Assembly (NCBI RefSeq): GCF_021249405.1
Contig: NZ_CP089593.1
Coordinates: 1,798,001 to 1,862,000, forward strand
DNA: 64,000 nucleotides
From: Halobacterium zhouii
GTDB taxonomy: Archaea > Halobacteriota > Halobacteria > Halobacteriales > Halobacteriaceae
Direction of reading: 5' to 3'
This document shows, one piece after another, positions 44,377 to 52,649 of the stretch. Numbering within the stretch: position 1 is the first letter of the stretch; each line of letters begins with the position of its first letter. The position numbers and the translations under genes are program-made. The notes below the pieces were generated by a model. It worked only from the letters and a program-made list of their open reading frames with translations, was not told where the DNA came from and searched no databases.

Positions 44377-44384
44377 CACTAAAA
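44377..44384 (-). promoter_or_regulatory. Candidate TATA box of the ribosomal operon
   Basis: TTTTAGTG on the minus strand, about 55-62 nt before the SPOUT ATG at 44322. Transcription from about 44352 would give a short leader of ~30 nt. It is the most AT-rich site upstream. Confidence 0.4.
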
Positions 44385-44550
44385 GGGTGGCGTTTCCGAA
44401 GCTGGCCTGTGAGCCCGTCACACCCCGTCTACTGGCCGAATCGTGTGTAAGTGGTTCTCACTGGGCAGACGGTGTGTCCGGCCGCGGCCGTGGCGCAGTC
44501 TCCCGGTTACAGGGGAACACCGGGGCCGAATCCCAGTCGCAAAGAACGGA

Positions 44551-44558
44551 TTTATATA
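44551..44558 (+). promoter_or_regulatory. TATA box of tRNA-Gly
   Basis: TTTATATA, the strongest TATA match in the window. It is 52 nt before the tRNA, so transcription should begin near 44583 with a short 5' leader (see hairpin at about 44583-44604). Confidence 0.7.
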
Positions 44559-44609
44559 CGACCCTGCCATTGAATCAGATGCGAGGACGGAAGCCCCGTG
44601 CTCCACTGC

Positions 44610-44680
44610 GCGCTGGTAGTGTAGTGGTATCACGTGACCTTGCCATGGTCACAACCTGGGTTCAAATCCCAGCCAGCGCA
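44610..44680 (+). tRNA. tRNA-Gly (anticodon GCC)
   Basis: 71 nt, full cloverleaf. Acceptor GCGCTGG/CCAGCGC, D stem GTG/CAC, anticodon stem TGACC/GGTCA with loop TTGCCAT (anticodon GCC), T arm CTGGG-TTCAAAT-CCCAG, discriminator A. CCA is not encoded and no intron is seen. The leader from about 44583 can form a hairpin (GAGGACGG with CCGTGCTC). Confidence 0.97.
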
Positions 44681-44759
44681 CTTCTCCCATATTCACGACC
44701 GCGAGAGACCTCTGTGTCTCCACTTCACCCCCGAAGCGACGCGTGTATCGCTCCGCGTG

Positions 44760-45656
44760 TCACGACGTTCGTTTGACAATCAGGACTGGGACGTCGACTG
44801 TCCGTAGCACGGCGGAGGCGACACTCCCGACGAGTTGCCGCTTGAGATTCGACCGGCCGTGGGAGCTCATGGCGACGAGTCCGATGTCGTGTTCCTCGAC
44901 GTACTCCTGGATACCCACCGCGGGACCGCCGAACGACGTCGTCCGTTCGACGGCGGTCTGGACGTCGACGTCCGACTGGGTTTTCGCGATTTCGGCCGCG
45001 ATCCGGTCGACGGCCTCCTGGCCCTCCGCTTCGAGTCGTTCGACGAACTCCGTCTCGAGGCCGCCCGCGTTGAACAGACCACCTGCGGCTTGCAGGTCCA
45101 CGACGTTGAGAACGTGAAGAGTCGAGTCGAGGTTAGTCGCGAACGCCACACCGTGCGGGGTGACGGTTTCGCCGTTCCCGCTTCCGTCCGTCGGAATCAG
45201 TACCCGTGAGTAGTCGGCCGTCGTCTCACCCACGGAGTCTCCGCCCGGGACGACGAACACGGGAACGTCGCCCCGGTGGAGGACGTTCTCGGTGACGCTG
45301 CCGAGGAGGCGCTTGCCGAGTCCAGTCGTTCCCTGTCTACCGATCACGACGAGGTCGGTGTCCCGTTCGGCCGCGTACTTGCTGATTTGCACAGCGGGCT
45401 TACCAGTCACCAGTTTCGTCGTGACCGGGTGGTCAAGTTCGGCGGCGAGCGTCTCGATCGCTGCGAGGGTGGTCTCGCCCGCCTCTCTGAGGCGTGCCTC
45501 CTCGTCGTCCGTCTTCGCGAGGCGGCGGATGTTCTGTTCCACGACGTAGAGCACGTCGACGGTCGAGTCGAAGGCTGACGCGAGTTCGAGGCCGCGCCGA
45601 GCGGCGTGCTCGGCTTCGTCGCTCCCGTCGACTGGAATCACGATGTGGTCGTACAT
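44760..45656 (-). CDS. Tandem universal stress protein UspA
   Basis: The protein has 298 residues, two Usp domains: 'HIVIPVDGSDEAEHAARRGL' ending 'VVIGRQGTTGLGKRLLGSVTENV', and 'RVLIPTDGSGNGETVTPHGV' ending 'VAMSSHGRSNLKRQLVGSVASAV'. Both retain the G-2x-G-9x-G-[ST] ATP-binding signature. It is cytosolic. It belongs to the same expanded family as the permease tails and the protein at 21354-22223. Confidence 0.94.
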   Translation of the reverse strand: MYDHIVIPVDGSDEAEHAARRGLELASAFDSTVDVLYVVEQNIRRLAKTDDEEARLREAGETTLAAIETLAAELDHPVTTKLVTGKPAVQISKYAAERDTDLVVIGRQGTTGLGKRLLGSVTENVLHRGDVPVFVVPGGDSVGETTADYSRVLIPTDGSGNGETVTPHGVAFATNLDSTLHVLNVVDLQAAGGLFNAGGLETEFVERLEAEGQEAVDRIAAEIAKTQSDVDVQTAVERTTSFGGPAVGIQEYVEEHDIGLVAMSSHGRSNLKRQLVGSVASAVLRTVDVPVLIVKRTS

Positions 45657-45728
45657 TGCCCAGTGGTTCGAGTTCGCGGTTCACTCCCGCCGTCGTTCAC
45701 TGGCGTCCCGTTTGTCCCTGGGTGACGC

Positions 45729-45995
45729 CTACGTATCTCGGACGGTGTTGGTGTCTGCGTCTCGGTGGTCCCGCCGGGACATCCGGAACAGCGGGTAGAA
45801 GACGTAGAGGCCGGCGAGGCCGACGAGCGTGTAGATGATGCGGAGGACGAGCTCGGCGGCGTCCGGTCGGAATATCGGTTCGATGATCTGCGCAACGACG
45901 TTGATCTCGACGAGACCGATGATGCCCCAGTTCAGCGCGCCGATGATGAGCAGCGCGAAACACACCCAGTCAAGGGCGTTCAGGTTGGACGCCAT
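45729..45995 (-). CDS. DUF378 small membrane protein
   Basis: The protein has 88 residues with two hydrophobic helices (about 8-30 and 48-70). The opening 'ALDWVCFALLIIGALNWGIIGL' is the hallmark of DUF378/YuzA-type proteins. The end is charged and cytosolic. Function unknown. It lies upstream of the UspA gene on the same strand with a 72-nt gap. Confidence 0.88.
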   Translation of the reverse strand: MASNLNALDWVCFALLIIGALNWGIIGLVEINVVAQIIEPIFRPDAAELVLRIIYTLVGLAGLYVFYPLFRMSRRDHRDADTNTVRDT

Positions 45996-46147
45996 GCCCC
46001 TCCAGAGAACCCATTGGGACGTTGTTATTTGGAGAGTACGCGAGTCCGCGAACGCGCAAGCGACCAGTAGGTGACGAGTTGGTTGCGGAGAGTTACGGGG
46101 CGGCGTGTGGCGCGCGAGTCCTGGGCAACTCGATCGGAAGCGAACGG

Positions 46148-46324
46148 CTATCCGCGCGCCCGGAACTCACGGCCGAGGGCGAGTACGACAGCGGCGAGTG
46201 CGACTGTCACTGCAATCGGACTCGAGTCGCCGCCGAAGCGCCAGCCGAACGCGACGTAGCCGACGACGCCGACGATGCAGGCGAGCACGCCGACGACGGT
46301 GAGGGCAGCGGAACTGTCAGCCGT
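46148..46324 (-). CDS. Small two-helix membrane protein without a standard start codon
   Basis: An open frame of 59 codons ending at the TAG at 46148. Its translation from an ACG codon (46324) would be M/T-ADSSAALTVVGVLACIVG..., with hydrophobic helices at about 6-25 and 37-50 and the end GREFRARG. Codon use matches real haloarchaeal genes. The codon before is preceded five codons earlier by TAA, so no upstream ATG exists; the next normal start is GTG at 46288 (codon 13), which would cut the first helix. It is either an ACG-started gene, a GTG-started shorter protein, or a pseudogene with a lost ATG. Confidence 0.5.
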   Translation of the reverse strand, partial: TADSSAALTVVGVLACIVGVVGYVAFGWRFGGDSSPIAVTVALAAVVLALGREFRARG

Positions 46325-46565
46325 ACAGCCCTGTTACCCAGAGGAACGTGAAAAACGTTCGCGCTGGTCGGACACGCTCCAGAATCGCCACTCGAAGAAC
46401 TTTCACCGAGTTTACGTTAATCTACTTCATCAGTTTGGATGACACGATTCCGAGAGTGGGTGCGTACTGCTCTTGTCTCGGCGGTTTTGGCGATGGGCTG
46501 TGATAATGAGGGACAACCTCACGGTGGTTTCTTGTCGATTCAGAACAACGGTGTGGTGACTGCCG
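46325..46565. other. Intergenic region upstream of the MFS gene, lower GC
   Basis: 241 nt, clearly less GC-rich than its surroundings. TTTACGTTAAT at 46409-46419 is a possible TATA element. An ATG at 46439 opens a 64-codon frame that overlaps the MFS gene start; its N-terminus (MTRFREWVRTALVSAVLAMG) is lipoprotein-like but this could be chance. Confidence 0.4.
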
Positions 46566-47849
46566 ATGCCCCGTCTCTCCAAGTCCCAGGTCATCCTCCG
46601 CTACTACCTCTACCGGGCGGTCGGCCGCAGTAGCTTTCACTACCCCGTCTACACGCTTTTCCTGCTGTTCAACGGGCTGAGTCTCCCCCAGATCGGCCTC
46701 ATCGCTACCATCCAGTCCATCGTCGTCGTGACGGGCGAGGTGCCGACCGGCTACATCGGCGACCGCATCGGCCGCCGGAACAGCCTCGTGGTCGGCTCGA
46801 TCATCATGCTCATCTCGAACGCCAGTTACCTCGTCGCCACCGACTTCATCGGGTTCACGTTCACGTTCGTGATGCTGTCGTTCGGCGGGACGTTCATGTC
46901 CGGGAGCGGGAGCGCGTGGCTCTACGACACCCTCAGAGAGTACGACGTAGAAGACAGATACACGCACGTGAGCGGGCGCGGGCGCGCAATCGGACTCTGG
47001 GTGAGCGTCGTCACGCTCCCCGCGGGCGGATTCCTCTACGCCATCAACCGGTTCTATCCCTTCTACGCGGGCGTTGCGACGGCGACGCTGAGTCTTCTGC
47101 TCGTGCTTCGACTGCCGAAGAACCGGATGTACGACGCGGACGTCGACGACGAGGACGACGACCGGATGACCATCGTGGACGCGCTCCCGATTATCCGCGA
47201 CCAGTTGCGGGCGCCGGACCTGCGCTGGTTCGTCGTCTACCTGGCGCTGTTCAGCGGCGCCATCATGACGATGGACATGTGGATTCAGCCCATCGTACAG
47301 GACACGCTCGAAACGACGTTCGGCCCCCAACTCCGCGACTGGGGGCTGACGAAGGGACCGATCCTCGGGTTGCTGTATGGGGCGTTCACGGTGATGTCAG
47401 CCATCGCGAGCGACTACGCGAGCGACGTCGAGGACCTGCTCGGCGTGCGGTACGCGATGATGCTGATTCCGGTGTCTATCGCCGCCGTATACGTGTTTGC
47501 GGGGCTGTTCCCACTACTCGTGTTCCCGATGCTGTTCGTGATGAAGGGCGGGAGTGCGCTCACGCGCCCCATCTCGAATCACTACGTCAACGACCAGGTG
47601 CAGTCGGTGGGGCGCGCGACGCTGCTGTCCTCCGTGAACATGCTGCGCCAGGTCGCAGGCATCCCGTTCCGCGTGGGCAGCGGCATCCTCGCCGGGATGT
47701 TCACGTCGATGAAGGCCGTCGCCATCCTCGGTGGCCTGTTCATCGTCGGGTGGGCGCTACTGTGGCTGTTCAGGTCGCCAGTGAGCGCCGACTACGAGCG
47801 GTCCGCAGAGCCGAACGCGTCCGTGGAGTCGACGACGACAGAGGACTGA
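46566..47849 (+). CDS. Major facilitator superfamily transporter
   Basis: The protein has 427 residues with about 12 transmembrane helices. The motif-A loop 'GYIGDRIGRRNSLVVGS' after the second helix is clear. A charged cytosolic loop with an acidic run ('DADVDDEDDDR', about 194-204) separates the two six-helix halves. Substrate cannot be inferred. It ends with a polar tail. Downstream genes start 80 nt later. Confidence 0.92.
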   Translation: MPRLSKSQVILRYYLYRAVGRSSFHYPVYTLFLLFNGLSLPQIGLIATIQSIVVVTGEVPTGYIGDRIGRRNSLVVGSIIMLISNASYLVATDFIGFTFTFVMLSFGGTFMSGSGSAWLYDTLREYDVEDRYTHVSGRGRAIGLWVSVVTLPAGGFLYAINRFYPFYAGVATATLSLLLVLRLPKNRMYDADVDDEDDDRMTIVDALPIIRDQLRAPDLRWFVVYLALFSGAIMTMDMWIQPIVQDTLETTFGPQLRDWGLTKGPILGLLYGAFTVMSAIASDYASDVEDLLGVRYAMMLIPVSIAAVYVFAGLFPLLVFPMLFVMKGGSALTRPISNHYVNDQVQSVGRATLLSSVNMLRQVAGIPFRVGSGILAGMFTSMKAVAILGGLFIVGWALLWLFRSPVSADYERSAEPNASVESTTTED

Positions 47850-47928
47850 CGCGTCCCGTCACCCTTTCGACGTTGGCTTCGGCCACCGGTCGCAGAGGAC
47901 TAAGTGACTCCCCGTCCCAGGTGCGTGC

Positions 47929-48243
47929 ATGACAGTTGTCGCACTGCTCAGCGTCGCACCGGTGAAGGAGGGCAGCATGGCCGCGGACGTGGCGGACGCC
48001 GTCGAGGCGCTCGAGGACTTCGACGTGACCTACGAGACGAATCCGATGGGAACGGTCATCGAAGCGCCGAACGTCGAGGAACTCCTGGCGGCGGTAGGAG
48101 CGGCCCACACGGCCGTCGACGGGGACCGCGTCGGGACGTTCCTGAAGATAGACGACAAGCGCGCGAGCGACGACTTGGCCGGGGAGAAGGTCGACGCAGT
48201 CGAGCGAGAACTCGGCCGCGAGGCGCGTTCGGACGAGACGTAG
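47929..48243 (+). CDS. MTH1187/YkoF-type thiamine-binding family protein
   Basis: The protein has 104 residues: 'ALLSVAPVKEGSMAADVADAV', 'YETNPMGTVIEAPNVEELL' and 'RVGTFLKIDDKR' match the DUF77/MTH1187 ferredoxin-like fold. Members bind thiamine or hydroxymethylpyrimidine as small homotetramers. No thiamine transporter gene is adjacent. Probably monocistronic or shared with mch downstream. Confidence 0.9.
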   Translation: MTVVALLSVAPVKEGSMAADVADAVEALEDFDVTYETNPMGTVIEAPNVEELLAAVGAAHTAVDGDRVGTFLKIDDKRASDDLAGEKVDAVERELGREARSDET

Positions 48244-48427
48244 CAGTTGCGGGCGGTCGACCCCGGTACGACGCGGGCAGTCAGGTTCGAGGACTGAGTA
48301 ACGCGTCGTTACTTCCGGCTCCCGACGGCTGCTGTCGGTTCCAGCGCGGTTCGAGCGGCGACCTCGCGCCGGGGACGCAACGCGGAGACTGGGAACCCTC
48401 TTGTGTGGGGGCGACAAAGCCGCGGGC

Positions 48428-49363
48428 ATGGACAGCCTCAATCGGATGGCACTAGAACTGGCCGACGAGGCCCTGGAGTTCGCCGAGGAACTCGACATCG
48501 GCGCGTTCGAGTTGGACAACGGCGCGACCGTCCTCGACTTCGGGGTAGACCACCTCGGCGGCCTCGAGGCCGGCCTCCTGCTCGCGGAACTGCAGACCGC
48601 CGGACTCGCGACCGTACAGACGCGCGTCGAGGACGTCGCTGGCGCGACGTTCCCACACGTCGAACTCGCGTGCGACCGCCCGGGAGTCGCGCTCCTCGGC
48701 GCCCAGAAGGCGGGCTGGGAGCTCAGCGTCGACGACTACGAGGGCCTGGGGAGTGGCCCCGCTCGCGCGCTGGTCGCCCGGGAGGCGGAGTACCGCGAAC
48801 TGGACTACGCCGACGCCTTCGAGTTCGCGGTGCTCGCCCTGGAGGGCGAGGAACTGCCCACGGCGGCGGCCGCCGACCAGGTCGCGGACCTCGCGGAGGT
48901 CGACGCGGAGAGCGTCTTCCTGCCGGCGTACCGCACGGCGAGTCTCGCGGGAAGCGTCACCGCCGCGGCGCGCGCCGCGGAGCTCGCGGTCTTCCGCCTG
49001 TTCGAACTCGGCTACGACCCGCTCGACGTCGTCTCCGCGAGCGGGGTCGCGCCGGTCGCCCCCGTCGCCGGCGACGAACAGACCGCCATGGCCCGGACGA
49101 ACGACGCGCTCGCGTACGGCGGCCGGGTCCACCTCACAGTCGCCGAGGAGTTCGACCAGTTCGACGCTATTCCCTCGACAGCGGCCGAGGAGTACGGCGC
49201 GCCGTTCGCCGACGTGTTCGCGGACGCCGACTGGGACGCGAGCGAGGTCGGCGCGGACGTGTTCGGCCCGGCGCAGGTCACCGTGAACGTCGTCGGCGGC
49301 GACACGTACACGCTCGGGGACACCCACGAGGACCTGCTCGCCGAGGGCTTCGACATCGCGTAG
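48428..49363 (+). CDS. mch: Methenyltetrahydromethanopterin cyclohydrolase homologue
   Basis: The protein has 311 residues. 'MDSLNRMALELADEALEFAE' and 'GATVLDFGVDHLGG' at the N-terminus, and 'RTASLAGSVTAAARAAELAVFRL' and 'ASGVAPVAPVAGDEQTAMAR' later are typical of Mch. The enzyme opens the methenyl ring of tetrahydromethanopterin (or a folate analogue) to formyl. In haloarchaea it presumably serves C1 interconversion rather than methanogenesis. A longer upstream frame is rejected. Confidence 0.93.
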   Translation: MDSLNRMALELADEALEFAEELDIGAFELDNGATVLDFGVDHLGGLEAGLLLAELQTAGLATVQTRVEDVAGATFPHVELACDRPGVALLGAQKAGWELSVDDYEGLGSGPARALVAREAEYRELDYADAFEFAVLALEGEELPTAAAADQVADLAEVDAESVFLPAYRTASLAGSVTAAARAAELAVFRLFELGYDPLDVVSASGVAPVAPVAGDEQTAMARTNDALAYGGRVHLTVAEEFDQFDAIPSTAAEEYGAPFADVFADADWDASEVGADVFGPAQVTVNVVGGDTYTLGDTHEDLLAEGFDIA

Positions 49364-49400
49364 GCCGCGGAGTCGCCCGCTGGGCAGCCCCCGGGGGACG

Positions 49401-49406
49401 TTTTAT
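49401..49406 (+). promoter_or_regulatory. TATA box of the carotenoid operon
   Basis: TTTTAT in a GC-rich gap, 26-31 nt upstream of the ATG at 49432. That is the spacing expected for leaderless transcription of the desaturase-elongase-hydratase operon. Confidence 0.55.
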
Positions 49407-49431
49407 CTCGCGCGAGTCCGAGTGTTCGACC

Positions 49432-50997
49432 ATGAGCCCTCTCTCCGGGCAGTCCGCCGCCATCGTCGGGTCGGGGTTCGGCGGCCTCTCGACGGCCTGT
49501 TATCTGGCGGACGCCGGCGCGGACGTCACCGTCCTGGAGCAGAACGAGCAGGTCGGCGGGCGCGCCAGCCGACTCGAACGGAACGGCTTCGCGTTCGACA
49601 TGGGACCTTCGTGGTATCTGATGCCGGACGTCTTCGAGCGGTTCTTCGCGGACTTCGACCGGGAGCCGACGGACTACTACTCCCTCGAACGTCTCGACCC
49701 GCACTACCGCATCTTCTTCAAGGACAACGCGGGCGAGCGGCCCGAGCAGTCGGTTCCCGGCCTCCACGCATCCCCGAATGGAGACACCGTAGACGTGACG
49801 CCGGACCGCGAGCAGGTCAAGCGCGTGTTCGAAGCCTACGAGTCGGGCGCCGGGGACGCTCTCGACGACTACCTCGCTAAATCCCGGGAGAACTACGAGG
49901 TGGGGATGGAGCACTTCGTCTACGAGGACCGGCCGCGACTCCGTGATTGGCTCGACCCCGACCTCGCGCGCTACGCGCGCGGTCTCAGCCTGCTCGGCAC
50001 GATGCAGGACCACGTCGAGGGCTACTTCGAGCACCCGAAACTCCAGCAGATTATGCAGTACACGCTGGTGTTCCTCGGCGGCGCGCCGAACACGACGCCG
50101 GCGCTGTACAACCTCATGAGTCACGTCGATTTCAACCTCGGCGTCTACTATCCGAGACCCGTCGAGGGCGCAACCGCGTCGATGGGCGGCATCCACGCCG
50201 TCGCTCGCGGGATGGCCGACGTGGCCGAAGAACTGGGCGTGGAGTTCCACACGAACCACTCGGTGACCGCCATCAAGGGCCAGCGCGGCGGGTTCAAGGT
50301 CGATACCGACGGCGAAACCGGGTCCGTGCTCGCGGACGTCGTGGTCTCGAACGCCGACTACGCGCACACAGAACAGGTTCTCCTCCCGCCCGAGAAGCGC
50401 CAGTACAGCGAGGACTACTGGGCGTCCCGAACTTACGCGCCGTCGGCGTTCCTGCTCTACCTCGGCGTTGAGGGCGACGTCGACCCGCTCGCCCACCACA
50501 CGCTCGTCCTGCCCTCGAACTGGAACGAACACTTCGGCCAGATCTTCGACGACCCCGAGTGGCCCGACGACCCCGCGTACTACCTCTGTGTCCCCTCGGA
50601 GACGGACGACGACGTCGCTCCGGCGGGCCACAGCACGCTGTTCGTGCTCGTTCCCATCGCGCCCGACCTGGAGGATACGCCCGAGATCCGGGAGCGCTAC
50701 CGCGACCTGATTCTGGACGACGTCGCCGAACACACGGGCGTAGACCTGCGCGACCGCATCGTCACCGAGGAGGCGTTCACCGTCTCGGACTTCGCGGAGC
50801 GCTACAACAGCTACGCGGGGAGCGCGCTCGGCCTCGCTCACACCCTCAGACAGACCGCCATGTTCCGTCCGTCCCACCGGTCGAGCGAGGTCGACGGCCT
50901 CTACTTCACGGGGTCGTACACCACGCCCGGAATCGGGGTTCCGATGTGTCTCATCAGCGGCGACATCACGGCGAACTACGTCGTGGCGGACGCCTGA
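49432..50997 (+). CDS. crtD: Carotenoid desaturase, CrtI/CrtD family
   Basis: The protein has 521 residues with an N-terminal FAD dinucleotide fold ('AAIVGSGFGGLSTACYLADAG') and the C-terminal CrtI signature 'GLYFTGSYTTPGIGVPMCLISGD'. In haloarchaea the gene before lyeJ and cruF is the carotenoid 3,4-desaturase of bacterioruberin synthesis (CrtD); a phytoene desaturase (CrtI) role is the alternative. No other desaturase gene lies in the window. It is 3 nt before the elongase gene. Confidence 0.9.
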   Translation: MSPLSGQSAAIVGSGFGGLSTACYLADAGADVTVLEQNEQVGGRASRLERNGFAFDMGPSWYLMPDVFERFFADFDREPTDYYSLERLDPHYRIFFKDNAGERPEQSVPGLHASPNGDTVDVTPDREQVKRVFEAYESGAGDALDDYLAKSRENYEVGMEHFVYEDRPRLRDWLDPDLARYARGLSLLGTMQDHVEGYFEHPKLQQIMQYTLVFLGGAPNTTPALYNLMSHVDFNLGVYYPRPVEGATASMGGIHAVARGMADVAEELGVEFHTNHSVTAIKGQRGGFKVDTDGETGSVLADVVVSNADYAHTEQVLLPPEKRQYSEDYWASRTYAPSAFLLYLGVEGDVDPLAHHTLVLPSNWNEHFGQIFDDPEWPDDPAYYLCVPSETDDDVAPAGHSTLFVLVPIAPDLEDTPEIRERYRDLILDDVAEHTGVDLRDRIVTEEAFTVSDFAERYNSYAGSALGLAHTLRQTAMFRPSHRSSEVDGLYFTGSYTTPGIGVPMCLISGDITANYVVADA

Positions 50998-51000
50998 GAG

Positions 51001-51828
51001 ATGTTCCGGTACGTGCTCACGCTCTCCCGCCCGCGTTTCTGGCTCTACCTCGCGGGACCCGTACTCGTGGGTGTCGCGTACGGCGCGAGTGACCTGTCCG
51101 GGCTGTTCGGCCCCGCCACAGTCGGCCTGTTCGCGTACTTCCTCGTCCCCGCGAACGTCTACCTCTACGGCATCAACGACGTGTTCGACCGGGGCGTGGA
51201 CGAATCGAACCCGAAGAAAGCGGGGCGTGAAGCGCGCTTCCGCGGCGGTCACGCCGTCGTCGCCGTCGTCGCACTTTCGGCGCTCCTGCTGGTCGCACTC
51301 GTCCCACTCGTTCCGGCGGTCGCGCTCCCGTGGCTCGGCGCGTGGTTCCTGCTCGCAACCGAGTACAGCGCACCCCCGCTCCGGTTCAAGACCACGCCGG
51401 TTCTCGATTCGCTCTCGAACGGCCTCTACGTCCTCCCGGGCGCCGCCGCGTTCGCCACCGTCGCCGGCCACCATCCGCCCGTGCTCGCGGTCTCCGGCGG
51501 GTGGCTGTGGGCGATGGGGATGCACACGTTCTCCGCCATCCCCGACATCGAATCCGACCGCGAGGCCGGCATCAGAACGACCGCGACCGCGCTCGGCGAA
51601 CGCCGAACCTACGCCTACTGCGCGACGTGCTGGCTCGCCGCCGCCGCGGCGTTCGCGCTCCTCGACGTCCGTCTCGGCGCCGTCCTGCTCGCGTACCCCG
51701 CACTCGTCTTCGGCATCGTGCGCTCGGGCGTCCCGGTCGAACGCGCGTACTGGTGGTACCCCACGGTGAACACCCTCGTCGGCACGGTCATCACGTTCGG
51801 CGGCCTCTGGAGGGTCGTGCATGCGTGA
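51001..51828 (+). CDS. lyeJ: Lycopene elongase/1,2-hydratase (UbiA family)
   Basis: The protein has 275 residues with about eight transmembrane helices. The first prenyl-diphosphate site is N59-D60-V-F-D63-R-G-V-D67; the second is 'DIESDREAG'. It adds C5 isoprenyl units to lycopene ends and hydrates, giving C45/C50 intermediates of bacterioruberin. It overlaps cruF by 8 nt, a coupled pair. Confidence 0.94.
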   Translation: MFRYVLTLSRPRFWLYLAGPVLVGVAYGASDLSGLFGPATVGLFAYFLVPANVYLYGINDVFDRGVDESNPKKAGREARFRGGHAVVAVVALSALLLVALVPLVPAVALPWLGAWFLLATEYSAPPLRFKTTPVLDSLSNGLYVLPGAAAFATVAGHHPPVLAVSGGWLWAMGMHTFSAIPDIESDREAGIRTTATALGERRTYAYCATCWLAAAAAFALLDVRLGAVLLAYPALVFGIVRSGVPVERAYWWYPTVNTLVGTVITFGGLWRVVHA

Positions 51829-52648
51829 GGCCGTCGAACGCCGACTGGACGCCCTCGTGCGAGAACACCGCTTCGAGATAGCCATCGTCTTCCCCGCGGT
51901 CGGCGCCGTCCTCCTGCTCGCGTCCGCGTGGAACCGCCTGCCGGCGTCGGTCTCGTTCGATCCCTATCTCATCCTGTTCGGCACGCTCGTCATGCGCCTC
52001 CCGCTCGTCGCTGGTCTCGCGCCCCTCGTCGACCGGAAGGCGGGCGTCGCGTTGCTCGCGCTCACCGCGTACGCGTTCGGCATCGAACTGCTCGGCGTCA
52101 CTACCGGGTGGCCGTACGGCGAGTTCACGTACCTCGTGGAACTCGGCCCGATGCTGTTCGGGAAGGTGCCCGCGGGCCTCCCCGTGTTCTTCTTCCCGCT
52201 CGTCCTCAACAGCTACCTGCTCTGCGTGCTCCTGTTGGGACCGCGCGCCGACCGCACGCGCCTCCGCCTGCCCGTCGTCGCCGCCGTCGTTCTCTGGATG
52301 GACGTCGTGCTCGACCCCGCCGCAGTCGCGCTTGGCTTCTGGCAGTACGACGCCGGCGGCGCGTACTACGGCGTCCCGCTCTCGAACTATCTCGGGTGGG
52401 TGCTCTCGGCCGTCGTCGCCGTCGCCCTCCTCGACTGGGGGTTCGACAGAGCCGACATCCGCGAACGCCTCGCGTCCTGTGAGTTCCTGCTCGACGACCT
52501 CGTGAGCTTCGTCGTGCTCTGGGGCGTCGTGAACCTCGCGTACGGCCAACTCGCCCCCGCGCTCGCTGCCGCGGCCCTCGGCGTCGCGCTCCGCAGAACT
52601 GACCGCTTCGACTTCGACGTGGCCTCCGTCGAGCCCCTCCGACGCTGA
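51821..52648 (+). CDS. cruF: Bisanhydrobacterioruberin hydratase CruF
   Basis: The protein has 275 residues with six to seven hydrophobic helices. 'AFGIELLGVTTGWPYGEFTY' and 'VVLWMDVVLDPAAVALGFWQYD' are the CruF family marks. The enzyme hydrates the terminal double bonds of bisanhydrobacterioruberin, the last step to C50 bacterioruberin. It is convergent with crtB, the two stop codons separated by 1 nt. Confidence 0.94.
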   Translation: MREAVERRLDALVREHRFEIAIVFPAVGAVLLLASAWNRLPASVSFDPYLILFGTLVMRLPLVAGLAPLVDRKAGVALLALTAYAFGIELLGVTTGWPYGEFTYLVELGPMLFGKVPAGLPVFFFPLVLNSYLLCVLLLGPRADRTRLRLPVVAAVVLWMDVVLDPAAVALGFWQYDAGGAYYGVPLSNYLGWVLSAVVAVALLDWGFDRADIRERLASCEFLLDDLVSFVVLWGVVNLAYGQLAPALAAAALGVALRRTDRFDFDVASVEPLRR

Positions 52649-52649
52649 C

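Noticed and set aside
44490..44556. tRNA-like stretch before tRNA-Gly (GTGGCGCAG and GGCCGAATCCCAG)
   Set aside because: It resembles D- and T-arm words, but acceptor and anticodon stems do not pair, so no cloverleaf forms.
48244..48427. Gap before mch
   Set aside because: No TATA-like box, repeat or small ORF stood out.
48403..49431. Long frame joining the mch region to the desaturase
   Set aside because: The part before 49432 is an Arg-rich shadow of mch. The TATA at 49401 and the FAD motif place the real start at 49432.
49012..51885. 957-codon minus-strand open frame across the carotenoid genes
   Set aside because: It is antisense to crtD and lyeJ, whose products match known families. 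Long antisense frames are common at this GC content, and its composition is Arg/Glu/Val-biased without domains.
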